A stretch of 64,000 nucleotides of DNA from Paramesorhizobium deserti. Lineage in GTDB: Bacteria; Pseudomonadota; Alphaproteobacteria; Rhizobiales; Rhizobiaceae. This document shows, piece after piece, positions 1 to 8,122 of the stretch. The position numbers and the translations under genes are program-made. The notes under the pieces were generated by a model, which saw only the letters and a list, made by a program, of their open reading frames with translations, searched no databases and had not been told where the DNA came from. The stretch covers positions 186,001-250,000 of the forward strand of contig NZ_LNTU01000037.1 in assembly GCF_001558695.1 (NCBI RefSeq). The letters run 5' to 3'. Each line of letters begins with the position of its first letter. Positions within the stretch are counted from its first letter, which is position 1.

Positions 1-1835
1 ACTTCCGGAATGGCTGCGACACGGTTCACAACCTGCTGCAGCACACGATCGGTGTCCTCCACCGATGCGCCCTCGGGCAGGTCGGCAACGACCTGAAGCT
101 CCGTCTTGTTGTCGAAAGGCAGCAGCTTCACCGTCACATGCTTGGTGTAGATGAGACCCAGCGAGGCGATGGTCGCAATCCCCACCAGAATCAGGAAGGT
201 CCACGCGCGAAACCGTGTCTTGAGGATTGGCCGGGCCATGGCGATATAGGCTTTGCCAAGCCGCCCGCCATGGGCATCCTCGTGACTGTGGATGGCAGCA
301 TCTCCCCTTCCCGCGAGCTTCAGCATCAGCCAGGGTGTGAGGATCACCGCGACGAAGAAGGAGAACAGCATAGCCGCCGAGGCGTTGGCCGGGATCGGGC
401 TCATATAAGGCCCCATCAACCCCGACACGAAGAGCATCGGCAAAAGCGCCGCGATCACGGTGAGGGTCGCCACGATGGTCGGATTGCCCACCTCGGCCAC
501 AGCGTCGATCGCCGCCGGCGCGCGCGGGCGACCGTCTCTCATCGCCCAGTGACGGGCAATATTCTCGATCACCACGATGGCGTCGTCGACCAGGATACCA
601 ATCGAAAAGATCAGCGCGAAAAGGCTCACACGATTGAGCGTGTAGCCCATGATGCGTGAGGCAAACAGCGTCAGCAGGATCGTCGTCGGGATAACGACGG
701 CCACGACCAGCGCCTCGCGCCAACCGATGGAGAAGGCGACGAGGAGCACGATTGAGACCGTGGCGAGCCCCAGATGGAAGAGCAGTTCGTTTGCCTTCTC
801 GTCGGCGGTCTCGCCATAATTGCGGGTGATCGTCATCTCCACATCGTCAGGGAAGATCTGACCGCGCACCTCGTCCAGGCGATGGGTGATTGCCTCTGCG
901 ATAGCGACGGCATTGGTTCCCGGCCGCTTGGCGATGGCAAGAGACACCGCCGGCACCCGTTCCAGACCGTTTGCCACCTTACGCACCTCGGTCACCCGGC
1001 TCTCGTTCGGCTCCGCGGCAAGCGCGACCCTGGCCACGTCACGCACATAGACGGGACGACCGTCGCGCGCCGTGATCAAAAGATTGCCTATGTCGCTTTG
1101 GGTCTGCAGTGTCTGACCGGCCAAAAGGGTGCGCTGTCCGCCCTGTTCGCGCACGATCGCCGCCTGGAACGAACGGTTGGCGCCCTCGACTTTGGCGGAA
1201 AGCTGCTGCAGCGTGACGCCATAGAGCGACAGCTTTTCAGGGTCGGGCTCGACCTGGATTTCCTCCGGCTGTTCTCCGACGATGTAGGTCAGACCGATAT
1301 CCGGCAGTTTCGCGACCTCTACCTGCAATTCGCGTGCAAGACGCGTGAGCCCGTTGGCCGTCCAGCGGTCCGCCGCCTCCGGTTTCGGGCTAAGCGTCAC
1401 GACGACGATTGCCACATCGTCGATGCCGCGGCCGACGATCAGCGGTTCGGGAATGCCGACCGGGATGCGATTCATATTGGCGCGTATCTTGTCATGCACC
1501 CGCAGGATCGCGGCGTCCGCGCTCGTGCCAACGAGAAAACGCGCCGTGACCACCGCGCCGTCATCCTGGGTTTGGGAATAGACATGCTCGACACCGTCGA
1601 TGCTCTTGACGATCGCTTCCAGCGGCTCGGTCACGAGCTTGACCGCATCTTCCGCCTTCAGGCCATTGGCCTGGACGTGGATATCGACCATCGGCACGGA
1701 GATCTGAGGCTCCTCCTCGCGCGGCAATGTTATCAGCGCCACCAGACCGAGCGCGAAGGCTGCCAGCAGGAAGAGCGGCGTTAATGGAGAGGCAATGAAG
1801 GCGCGGGTAAGCCCGCCGGCGATACCAAGTTTCAT
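1..1835 (-). CDS. RND-family efflux transporter permease (partial, C-terminus beyond window start)
   Basis: This is an inner-membrane, proton-driven RND pump subunit. About 611 residues are visible and the rest lies beyond position 1. The N-terminus has the cytoplasmic stub and first membrane helix, followed by the LPREEEPQ segment typical of RND pumps, a periplasmic porter domain, and then clustered membrane helices. Helix 4 carries the Asp pair in ILVDDAIVVIEN that forms the proton relay in AcrB-type pumps. The ATG at 1835 overlaps the stop of the adaptor gene by 4 bp, so the two are translationally coupled. Family membership is certain. The substrate is unknown, but its position downstream of a sulfide:quinone oxidoreductase and a BigR-like repressor suggests a sulfide-stress role (inference). 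Confidence 0.93.
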   Translation of the reverse strand, partial: MKLGIAGGLTRAFIASPLTPLFLLAAFALGLVALITLPREEEPQISVPMVDIHVQANGLKAEDAVKLVTEPLEAIVKSIDGVEHVYSQTQDDGAVVTARFLVGTSADAAILRVHDKIRANMNRIPVGIPEPLIVGRGIDDVAIVVVTLSPKPEAADRWTANGLTRLARELQVEVAKLPDIGLTYIVGEQPEEIQVEPDPEKLSLYGVTLQQLSAKVEGANRSFQAAIVREQGGQRTLLAGQTLQTQSDIGNLLITARDGRPVYVRDVARVALAAEPNESRVTEVRKVANGLERVPAVSLAIAKRPGTNAVAIAEAITHRLDEVRGQIFPDDVEMTITRNYGETADEKANELLFHLGLATVSIVLLVAFSIGWREALVVAVVIPTTILLTLFASRIMGYTLNRVSLFALIFSIGILVDDAIVVIENIARHWAMRDGRPRAPAAIDAVAEVGNPTIVATLTVIAALLPMLFVSGLMGPYMSPIPANASAAMLFSFFVAVILTPWLMLKLAGRGDAAIHSHEDAHGGRLGKAYIAMARPILKTRFRAWTFLILVGIATIASLGLIYTKHVTVKLLPFDNKTELQVVADLPEGASVEDTDRVLQQVVNRVAAIPE

Positions 1836-2839
1836 GGAATGAGCACCTTGTCGCCTGCGCGCACGCCGCTCAGGATCTCCACGCGTGATCCGCTGCCGTC
1901 CGCGAAGGGCTCGCCCAGGATGACGACGACGTCCATCGGGCCATCGGCGGTTGCCAGGCTGACATAGTCCACCCCGTGGAGCGTTTTCACCGCTTCCGGC
2001 GGCACGGTAATGGCATCGCGGCTGCCCACGGGAATCCACACCAGCGTGCGCTCGTTGACGAAATAATCTCCCAACCCTTCGACCTCGACGTCAGCGATGA
2101 CGCGCCCCTCGGATATCTCGGGATAGACCTTGGCGATCCGGCTCTCTTGCGCCGTCTCGCTCTCATCCGTGCTGGCAAGGCCTCGTCGGCCGAGAAGGAC
2201 CGTACTGCCCTCCTTGATCTCCGTGGCGTGACGCTCCGGCAGCGAAAGCCTGAGGAAATATTTCCCTGTAGCAATCCGCGCCACCTCCTCGCCCTGCAGC
2301 ACGACGGAACCGAGCGTCACCGGCACGCTGAGCACACGCCCCGTCGCCGGCGCAAGGATCTCACCTTCTCTGGCCTGCTGTTCCAGCACGGCCCTGTTGG
2401 CCTGCGCGGCCGCCAGCTGATTGGTCGCCACATCGAACTGCGTCCTCGCCTGATCGACATTCCCCTTCGAGACGACCCCGCGCGAAAAGAGCTGCTGCGC
2501 GCGGTCGAGCTCGATTTTCGCGTTGTCGAGCTGTGACGTGATCTCCTTGATTCTTGCCTGGGCGGCGTCGAGTTCAAGCGCGATCTTGTCGTCCACCACG
2601 ACGGCGATCACCTGCCCTTCCCGGACTTCGCTACCCTCGGATACGCTGATCTCGCGGATCGTCCCACCGGTGCGCGCCCGCGCGGGAACCACCATGCGGC
2701 TGCGCACCTGTCCGAATACCGCCTTCATTTCAGGAATGCGTTCCGTCTTGACGGCGAATTCGCCGGCCGCCGCCGGCAAGGCAACGATAGTCGAGAGAAG
2801 GGTCAGCAGGGTAAGGCGGCGGCCTCCGAACCATCGCAT
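1832..2839 (-). CDS. RND efflux periplasmic adaptor (HlyD/MFP family)
   Basis: This is a membrane fusion protein that would bridge the RND pump and an outer-membrane channel. It has an N-terminal signal/anchor (residues about 1-25, RRLTLLTLLSTIVALPAAA). A lipoyl half-motif around GGTIREISVSEGSEVREGQ is followed by a coiled-coil hairpin rich in Asp/Glu/Arg/Gln, then the second lipoyl half (APATGRVLSVPVTLGSVV) and beta-barrel domains, about 335 aa in all. I chose the ATG at 2839 because it follows a GGGAG ribosome site, whereas the longer frame runs back into the DUF2892 gene. The stop overlaps the RND start. No outer-membrane factor gene is visible. Function is inferred from family and neighbour. 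Confidence 0.9.
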   Translation of the reverse strand: MRWFGGRRLTLLTLLSTIVALPAAAGEFAVKTERIPEMKAVFGQVRSRMVVPARARTGGTIREISVSEGSEVREGQVIAVVVDDKIALELDAAQARIKEITSQLDNAKIELDRAQQLFSRGVVSKGNVDQARTQFDVATNQLAAAQANRAVLEQQAREGEILAPATGRVLSVPVTLGSVVLQGEEVARIATGKYFLRLSLPERHATEIKEGSTVLLGRRGLASTDESETAQESRIAKVYPEISEGRVIADVEVEGLGDYFVNERTLVWIPVGSRDAITVPPEAVKTLHGVDYVSLATADGPMDVVVILGEPFADGSGSRVEILSGVRAGDKVLIP

Positions 2840-2883
2840 GATATTCTCCCGAGAGCCAGGAACGCGCATCACGAACCCATATC

Positions 2884-3087
2884 CTATTTGAAGGCCGCGC
2901 CCGGCTTGCAGCCGAGCTTCTTGAAGGCAATTGCCGCCGGGCAGAAGCCGGTCACCGATGCCTGCATCAGGTTGAGCCCGACAAAGGCGGTCAGCAGGTA
3001 CCAATAGGCGCTGACGTAGAAGCCCAGCGCCAGCGAGACGAGCACGAGAGTGCCCGCAAACATCATCACTGCACGATCGATTGTCAT
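2884..3087 (-). CDS. DUF2892 (YgaP-type) small membrane protein
   Basis: A 67-residue protein with two hydrophobic helices (residues about 8-24 and 27-45) and the TGFCP signature of the inner-membrane DUF2892 family. It has two cysteines, at 49 and 60. In YgaP-like proteins this domain is often attached to a rhodanese, and stand-alone versions are common in sulfide-oxidation operons; that is family knowledge. The start at 3087 follows a GGAGAAG ribosome site 4-5 bases upstream. It lies 28 bp after the SQR gene and 44 bp before the adaptor, so it is probably in one transcript. Its exact role is unknown; membrane handling of sulfane sulfur is a plausible inference. Confidence 0.85.
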   Translation of the reverse strand: MTIDRAVMMFAGTLVLVSLALGFYVSAYWYLLTAFVGLNLMQASVTGFCPAAIAFKKLGCKPGAAFK

Positions 3088-3115
3088 CGTTCTTCTCCAA
3101 TTATGAACGGGGCCG

Positions 3116-4408
3116 TCATTCTGCCGGCTCAAGTTCGATTTCCTTGAGTTTTTGAATGCCGAGCAAATGCAAGGTCAGCTTTTCGTAGACAGTTTCTGCC
3201 TTGCCTTGCCGGACCTTGCGCAGGAAGTACTTCTCGAAGCCGATCTTGGCCGCGTGAACCCATTTTCCCTGTGAGGACCAGTTGACGTTACGCGGCGGAA
3301 TCTGCGGCTGTGCCACGAAGGCGATACCCTCGTCGCCGAAATCGGCGAGGCATACTGCATTCCATGACGCTACCGCCCTTGGCAGATCACCTCTAAGAAG
3401 CGTTCCGAGATTTTCCGCCGTCGCCGTGACCATGGATTCGATCATGAAGCCGGTCTTGGGCACCCCGACGGGAAGGGGTGTTTTGCCCACGGGCGGGATC
3501 GCCACGCAGACGCCGAGCGCGAAGATATTGGGGAAAGCCGGATTGCGCTGATACTTGTCAATGGTGACGAAGCCGCGCGGATTGGTAAGTCCCTCAATTC
3601 CCAGGATGGCCGGCACGCCGCGGAAGGCGGGCAGCATCATGGAGAATGCGAATGGCAACTCATGCCGGGTCTTCGTCATGCCGGATTCGTCGACCTCCTC
3701 GACATACATCCGGCCCTTTTCGACTTTGGTCACCTTGGCGTTGGTGATCCATTTGATGTGTCGTTCGCGCATCGCGCTTTCCAGCAGCCCCTTGGTATCG
3801 CCCACACCGTCGAGACCGAGATGGCCGATATAAGGCTCCGGCGTTACAAAGGTGATCGGCACCTGATCTCGTTTTCTGGCCTGCCGGAGTGCGGTATCCA
3901 GGATAAAGGCGAACTCATAGGCCGGGCCGAAACAGGAAGCGCCCTGCACCGCGCCGACGACGATCGGCCCGGGTGCTTTCAAGAGATCATCGAAGGCGCC
4001 TTTCGCCTCGACTGCATGGCTCAATTGGCAGATGGACTGGGTGTAACCGTCACGCCCCAGACCGGGAATCTCGTCGAAGGCGAGATCGGGGCCGGTGGCG
4101 ATGATCAGATAATCATAATCGATGGATGACCCGTCATTCAGTTCAATCCGGTTTTTCTCAGGATGGACGCGCTTTGCGCCTTCCGGCCTGAAGCCGATAC
4201 CAAGGCGTTTGAAGATCGGCTCCAGATCAACGGTAATCTCCTCCGGCTTGCGCCATCCGACTGCAACCCATGGATTGGACGGAACGAAAGAGTAGACCGA
4301 ACCGAGATTGACAACCGTCAGCTTATCCGACGGCCGAACATTCTCTTTCATTTCATAGGCCATGATAACGCCGCCAAGACCAGCGCCTAACACAACGATG
4401 TGGGACAT
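3116..4408 (-). CDS. sqr: Sulfide:quinone oxidoreductase (type I-like)
   Basis: A 430-aa flavoprotein that oxidises sulfide and passes electrons to the membrane quinone pool. The N-terminus has the FAD-binding GAGLGG motif (residues 8-13), and a second nucleotide-fold segment lies near 147-155. Three cysteines, at 127, 159 (in GASCFGP) and 353 (in NAVCLADFGDEG), fall where the redox-active cysteines of type I SQR lie (about 128, 160 and 356 in the Acidithiobacillus enzyme). The C-terminal amphipathic segment fits monotopic membrane binding. The start follows an AAGGAGGA ribosome site. It is divergent from a BigR/SqrR-like repressor across 194 bp and is the first gene of a probable operon with DUF2892, adaptor and RND genes. 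Assignment is strong; the type within the SQR family is an inference. Confidence 0.93.
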   Translation of the reverse strand: MSHIVVLGAGLGGVIMAYEMKENVRPSDKLTVVNLGSVYSFVPSNPWVAVGWRKPEEITVDLEPIFKRLGIGFRPEGAKRVHPEKNRIELNDGSSIDYDYLIIATGPDLAFDEIPGLGRDGYTQSICQLSHAVEAKGAFDDLLKAPGPIVVGAVQGASCFGPAYEFAFILDTALRQARKRDQVPITFVTPEPYIGHLGLDGVGDTKGLLESAMRERHIKWITNAKVTKVEKGRMYVEEVDESGMTKTRHELPFAFSMMLPAFRGVPAILGIEGLTNPRGFVTIDKYQRNPAFPNIFALGVCVAIPPVGKTPLPVGVPKTGFMIESMVTATAENLGTLLRGDLPRAVASWNAVCLADFGDEGIAFVAQPQIPPRNVNWSSQGKWVHAAKIGFEKYFLRKVRQGKAETVYEKLTLHLLGIQKLKEIELEPAE

Positions 4409-4577
4409 GGCATTTCCTCCTTGCGCGGAATGACCCGATCCCGCATCTTTTCACTGCAAAGCGGTCGTGGCCTTGATCCGGCTCAAACACAGGAAAGAAC
4501 AGACAGCCATGCACCTTCGAACACCAATCCAGGCCACCCGCTCTCCCACGGGGATCGGCTTCGTACTTGCATGTAAC

Positions 4578-4594
4578 ATTCAAATATTTTAAAT
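4578..4594. promoter_or_regulatory. Candidate operator for the BigR-like repressor
   Basis: An AT-rich imperfect dyad, ATTCAAA-TAT-TTTAAAT, has 7-base arms with one mismatch and stands out from the GC-rich surroundings. It ends 8 bases before the repressor ATG and lies in the 194-bp gap that separates the repressor from sqr. Such a site could control both genes. The assignment rests on symmetry and position only. Confidence 0.4.
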
Positions 4595-4602
4595 TCAAGA
4601 GT

Positions 4603-4902
4603 ATGAATGTAAAAGACATGATCCCGGCCTCGAACGAGGCAGCAGACCTGATGCGCAGCCTCTCGCATCCGCAGCGACTGCTTGTGCTCTGTGCGCTTGG
4701 AGGCGAGGAAAAATCCGTTGGGCAATTGCGTTCGGAACTCGGCATTGAGCAGGTACCAATGTCGCAACAGCTCATGCGGCTCAGATCGGACGGCCTGGTT
4801 GAAGCACGGCGCGAAGGCACGACCGTCTATTACAGGATTGCCCGGCCGGAAGTGCTCACGGTCGTGGAAGCACTCCACAAGGCGTTCTGCAGTCCGGATT
4901 GA
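4603..4902 (+). CDS. bigR: ArsR-family repressor, BigR/SqrR-like persulfide sensor
   Basis: A 99-aa winged-helix ArsR regulator. The recognition-helix region (VPMSQQLMRLRSDGLVEARREG) and wing (TTVYYRIA) are clear. Two cysteines, at 30 (in LLVLCAL) and 96 (in KAFCSPD), are 66 residues apart. The dithiol pairs of BigR (Cys42/Cys108) and SqrR (Cys41/Cys107) have the same spacing; in those proteins the pair forms a disulfide or tetrasulfide when exposed to sulfane sulfur and releases the DNA. ATG 4603 is preferred over an in-frame TTG at 4567, although its ribosome site is weak (AAGAG almost abutting). It is transcribed divergently from sqr, which it probably represses. Confidence 0.88.
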   Translation: MNVKDMIPASNEAADLMRSLSHPQRLLVLCALGGEEKSVGQLRSELGIEQVPMSQQLMRLRSDGLVEARREGTTVYYRIARPEVLTVVEALHKAFCSPD

Positions 4903-5085
4903 ACGGCTTCAGATAGGAGGGGGGAGGAGAGCGCCACCACCGACTTCCGAAGAGCATGAGCCGGCACTGAATGAGGCGGTGTACCAAATGCCCGCCCCGC
5001 TTTCCACGGGAGCTTGCTTCTCCCGCGACCACGCATGAAGAAGAGGTTTCTAAAGCCGAAACTCAGTCCCGATATTATGGATACT

Positions 5086-5120
5086 ATAGCGCCGTGCGTC
5101 AGCTAGACGCACGGCGCTAT
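5086..5120. terminator. Strong hairpin between convergent genes (possible bidirectional terminator)
   Basis: A perfect 15-bp stem (5086-5100 with 5106-5120) closes a 5-base loop. It lies in the 281-bp space between the ends of the convergent ArsR and aldehyde dehydrogenase genes. No U-tract follows on either side, so intrinsic termination is uncertain. The rest of 4903-5183 shows no gene. Confidence 0.55.
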
Positions 5121-5183
5121 TAGTCATTGAAACTGCGCTATCCAAGCTTTCCGAAAATCGATCCCAACTTTCGGACCTATGCG

Positions 5184-6710
5184 CTAGCGCAGATCTTCCG
5201 GCAGAAGTGCCTCAGGGAAGTTCTGGTAGCTGACCGGACGCAGGAAGCGGCGGATCGACATGGTGCCGACCGATGTCGCGCCAAAATTCGTGGAGGCCGG
5301 ATAGGGCCCGCCATGAACCATGGAGTCCACGACTTCCACCCCGGTCGGAAAGCCATTTACCAGTACTCTCCCCGCTTTTCGCTCCAGAACGGGAACGAGC
5401 TTTTGTGCCGCCTCGGTATCGGCTGCATCCATATGGATCGTCGCGGTCAGCTGTCCCTCGAAATTGCGCGCCATGTGCTGCATCTCGTCGACCGAGCCGA
5501 CACGGACCACCAGACCCAGCGGACCAAAAACCTCCTCCGACAGCGCATGATCGGCCAGGAACTTGTCACCCGTGATCTCGTAAAGATTCGGGTTGGCCTC
5601 CCGGCCTTCCGAAACGGTCTCGTAGATCGGTTTCACCGCGTTACGGCCCTTGAACCTGGCCTGACCATCCCGATAGGCTTTAGCGATACCATCGGTCAAC
5701 ATCGTCTGCGGGCCGACCTGGGACAGCGCCTTTGTCGTAGAGGCGACAAATCGGTCGGCATCGGATCCTTCCAGCACGACGGCGATACCGGGATTGGTGC
5801 AGAACTGACCAGCTCCCATCGCCAGTGATCCGGCCCAGCCGGTGCCAAGTTCCTCGGCCCGGGCTTTCGCGGCGCCGGGCAGGACGAACATCGGATTTAC
5901 GCTGCCGAGTTCTCCGAAGAAGGGAATTGGTTCGGGGCGCTGAGCACATAGGTCGAAAAGCGCCCTCCCTCCCGCAAGGCTGCCGGTGAAGCCCACAGCC
6001 TTGATAAGTGGATGCTGGACCAACGCGGTTCCCACATCCCGCCTGCCGCCCTGGATCAGACTGAAGACGCCGGGATGGACGCCGGTTTTGGCGATGGCGG
6101 CATGGATCGCCTCGGCGATGATCTCACCAGTGCCTGGATGGGCGGAGTGCCCCTTGACGACAACCGGACAACCCGCGGCTAGCGCCGCCGCCGTATCGCC
6201 GCCCGCGGTCGAGAAGGCCAGCGGGAAATTCGAGGCTCCAAAAACCGCTACCGGACCAATCGGGCGTTCTACAAGGCGAATATCGGGACGCGGGGCGGGC
6301 TGACGGTCGGGCAGTGCCGGATCGTGGCGACGGTCGAGGTAGTCACCCTTGCGGATATGGCTGGCGAACAGCCGCAACTGGCTGGTGGTGCGCCCACGCT
6401 CGCCGTTCAGGCGCGCTTCGGGCAACCCTGTTTCCTGCGTGCCAATCTGCGTGATCGCCACGCCGCGCGCCTCGATTTCGTCAGCGATCGCTTCAAGGAA
6501 GTTCGCGCGGAACTCGCGTGTGGAATATGCATAACTCCAGAAGGCCTCCTCGGCGGCTTCGGCCGCCTGATTGACCAGATCGACCGTGCCCACTGAAAAC
6601 GAGTGGGTCGGGCCATGCGCTGGCTCAGAAGAAAATTGCTCCTTGCTCGCGATCCACTCTCCCGCGATCAGGTGTTTTCCATGGGGTGTGAATTCAGCTC
6701 GATCAGTCAT
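5184..6710 (-). CDS. 2-oxoglutarate-semialdehyde (2,5-dioxovalerate) dehydrogenase-like ALDH
   Basis: A 508-aa NAD(P)+-dependent aldehyde dehydrogenase. The nucleotide-binding segment GASNFPLAFSTAGGD (about 158-172), the general-base Glu267 in FFGELGSVNP and the catalytic Cys304 in GAGQFCTNPG are all present. The GHSAHPGT and FGELGSVNP wording is typical of the alpha-ketoglutaric semialdehyde dehydrogenase branch, which ends pentose, hexarate and hydroxyproline pathways by forming 2-oxoglutarate. ATG 6710 is preferred because AAGGAG lies 9 bases upstream; an ATG at 6719 overlaps that ribosome site. It is followed upstream in the same direction by an aminotransferase and an iron alcohol dehydrogenase. 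Enzyme class is sure; exact substrate is moderate. Confidence 0.85.
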   Translation of the reverse strand: MTDRAEFTPHGKHLIAGEWIASKEQFSSEPAHGPTHSFSVGTVDLVNQAAEAAEEAFWSYAYSTREFRANFLEAIADEIEARGVAITQIGTQETGLPEARLNGERGRTTSQLRLFASHIRKGDYLDRRHDPALPDRQPAPRPDIRLVERPIGPVAVFGASNFPLAFSTAGGDTAAALAAGCPVVVKGHSAHPGTGEIIAEAIHAAIAKTGVHPGVFSLIQGGRRDVGTALVQHPLIKAVGFTGSLAGGRALFDLCAQRPEPIPFFGELGSVNPMFVLPGAAKARAEELGTGWAGSLAMGAGQFCTNPGIAVVLEGSDADRFVASTTKALSQVGPQTMLTDGIAKAYRDGQARFKGRNAVKPIYETVSEGREANPNLYEITGDKFLADHALSEEVFGPLGLVVRVGSVDEMQHMARNFEGQLTATIHMDAADTEAAQKLVPVLERKAGRVLVNGFPTGVEVVDSMVHGGPYPASTNFGATSVGTMSIRRFLRPVSYQNFPEALLPEDLR

Positions 6711-6758
6711 TTGCAACATCTCCTTTGTCGTTTTGAGTAGGTTTGAGAGAGGATCGGC

Positions 6759-7973
6759 TTAACGATTTTTCCTGATGAACGAGGCGAGCCTCTCCACTCC
6801 GTCCAAGAGTTTGGCCTCATCTGCAACCGCGTGGCACCAGCGTAGCCAACCGTCTCCTTCCGGACCGAAAGCCGATCCGGGGGCGAGACCAAGGCCAACC
6901 TCCGTTACCAACCGCTTGGCGGTTTCAAGAGAGTTCGTTTGCCCCGCAATGCGGAAGAACATATACATCGCGCCGCCGGCTTCCGGGGCTTCGACACCGG
7001 GTAGGTCCATCAGCGCGCCTTCCAGCAACCGCCGTGTCTTCGCCAGCCGATCGCGCATCGCCTCCACCTCGCTCTCTCCCCTCTGCAAGGCAATGACACC
7101 GGCGCGCTGGACTGGCTCGAAAACACTGGAGAAATTATACTCGATCAGCTTCGCCAGATCCGCGACCAGTCCCGTCGGACAGGTCAACCAACCCAAGCGC
7201 CAGCCGGTCATGCTCCAGGCTTTCGAAAAACTGTTGATCGAAATCAGGCGATCATCCGGCTCGCAATGGCGCTGGAAACTCGGCGCCGAACGCCGCGAGG
7301 TATCGTAGACCAGACGCTCGTAGACGTCATCGGCCATGATCCAGATACCATGCTTGCGGCAATGCGCGGTGACGACCGCGATCTGTTCGTCGGTGATGGT
7401 CCAGCCGGTAGGGTTGTTAGGCGAATTGATAATCACCATGCGCGTGTTCGGCGTCAACGCGTCGAGGAGGCGGTCCAGATCAAGCGTCCAGCGCCCGTTG
7501 TGCACGTTCAGTGCCACGCGCTCGACACTGGCGCTGAGAATGCGTGGAATCTCGGTGATGTTCGGCCAGAGCGGCGTAATCGCCACCACCCTGTCTTCCG
7601 GTGACAGCAAAAGCTGGGATGCGATCGAGAGGGCTGTCACACCGGATGCAATCACACCGATCCGATCGCTGGCGATCGCGCGATCGTGTAGCCGGGTCAT
7701 GTAATCGGCGATGGCATCGCGCAGATACGGACGACCGAGGTTCTGGGTGTAGAAGGTCTCGCCGCGTGAAAGAGACTGTGCCGCGGCCTCGCGGATGAAC
7801 GACGGAGTGGGTTGATCGGATTCCCCGAACCAGAACGGCACGACATCGGTACGGTTCATCGCGCTGTTCGCCACATCACGTATCAGCGAACTGGACAAAG
7901 CCTGGATTTGCGCTCGCGCCTGAGCGGGAAATTGCTGCGGCAAGATATAACCTCTCATATTTGTGGATCTCAT
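6759..7973 (-). CDS. Class I/II PLP-dependent aminotransferase
   Basis: A fold-type I aminotransferase of about 404 aa. Visible are the NSPNNPTG motif that contacts the cofactor, the SFSKAWSMTGWRLGW segment with the PLP-binding Lys, and a C-terminal WLRWCHAVADE region containing the substrate-carboxylate Arg area. It would exchange an amino group between an amino acid and a 2-oxo acid in the cytoplasm. The start is uncertain: ATG 7973 or ATG 7958, neither with a strong ribosome site; the longer frame upstream looks non-coding. It sits between the ALDH gene (48 bp) and the iron alcohol dehydrogenase (150 bp), which suggests amination or deamination of an intermediate in the same pathway. The substrate is not predictable. 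Confidence 0.85.
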   Translation of the reverse strand: MRSTNMRGYILPQQFPAQARAQIQALSSSLIRDVANSAMNRTDVVPFWFGESDQPTPSFIREAAAQSLSRGETFYTQNLGRPYLRDAIADYMTRLHDRAIASDRIGVIASGVTALSIASQLLLSPEDRVVAITPLWPNITEIPRILSASVERVALNVHNGRWTLDLDRLLDALTPNTRMVIINSPNNPTGWTITDEQIAVVTAHCRKHGIWIMADDVYERLVYDTSRRSAPSFQRHCEPDDRLISINSFSKAWSMTGWRLGWLTCPTGLVADLAKLIEYNFSSVFEPVQRAGVIALQRGESEVEAMRDRLAKTRRLLEGALMDLPGVEAPEAGGAMYMFFRIAGQTNSLETAKRLVTEVGLGLAPGSAFGPEGDGWLRWCHAVADEAKLLDGVERLASFIRKNR

Positions 7974-8122
7974 GGCGCCACCGCGCCGATGGATCGCATC
8001 CTTACCCGAATAATGCCAAGCAGCATGTTCAGATTTTTGTGGCCAGCTTGCGAAGCGGACAATGCGCCGGGACGAGTCGTGCTGTCCACGCTCCATGCAT
8101 GGTTTCGGTTGAGGTCATGATT

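Noticed and set aside
774-1784. A 336-codon plus-strand open frame opposite the RND pump
   Set aside because: The minus strand gives an uninterrupted RND protein with proton-relay residues; the plus frame is a shadow.
2840-3100. N-terminal extension of the periplasmic adaptor frame
   Set aside because: It overlaps the DUF2892 gene in another frame, lacks a ribosome site, and the signal peptide starts at 2839.
4567-4602. An earlier TTG start for the ArsR repressor
   Set aside because: It would add residues encoded by the AT-rich operator-like dyad and lacks a ribosome site; the family starts near the ATG at 4603.
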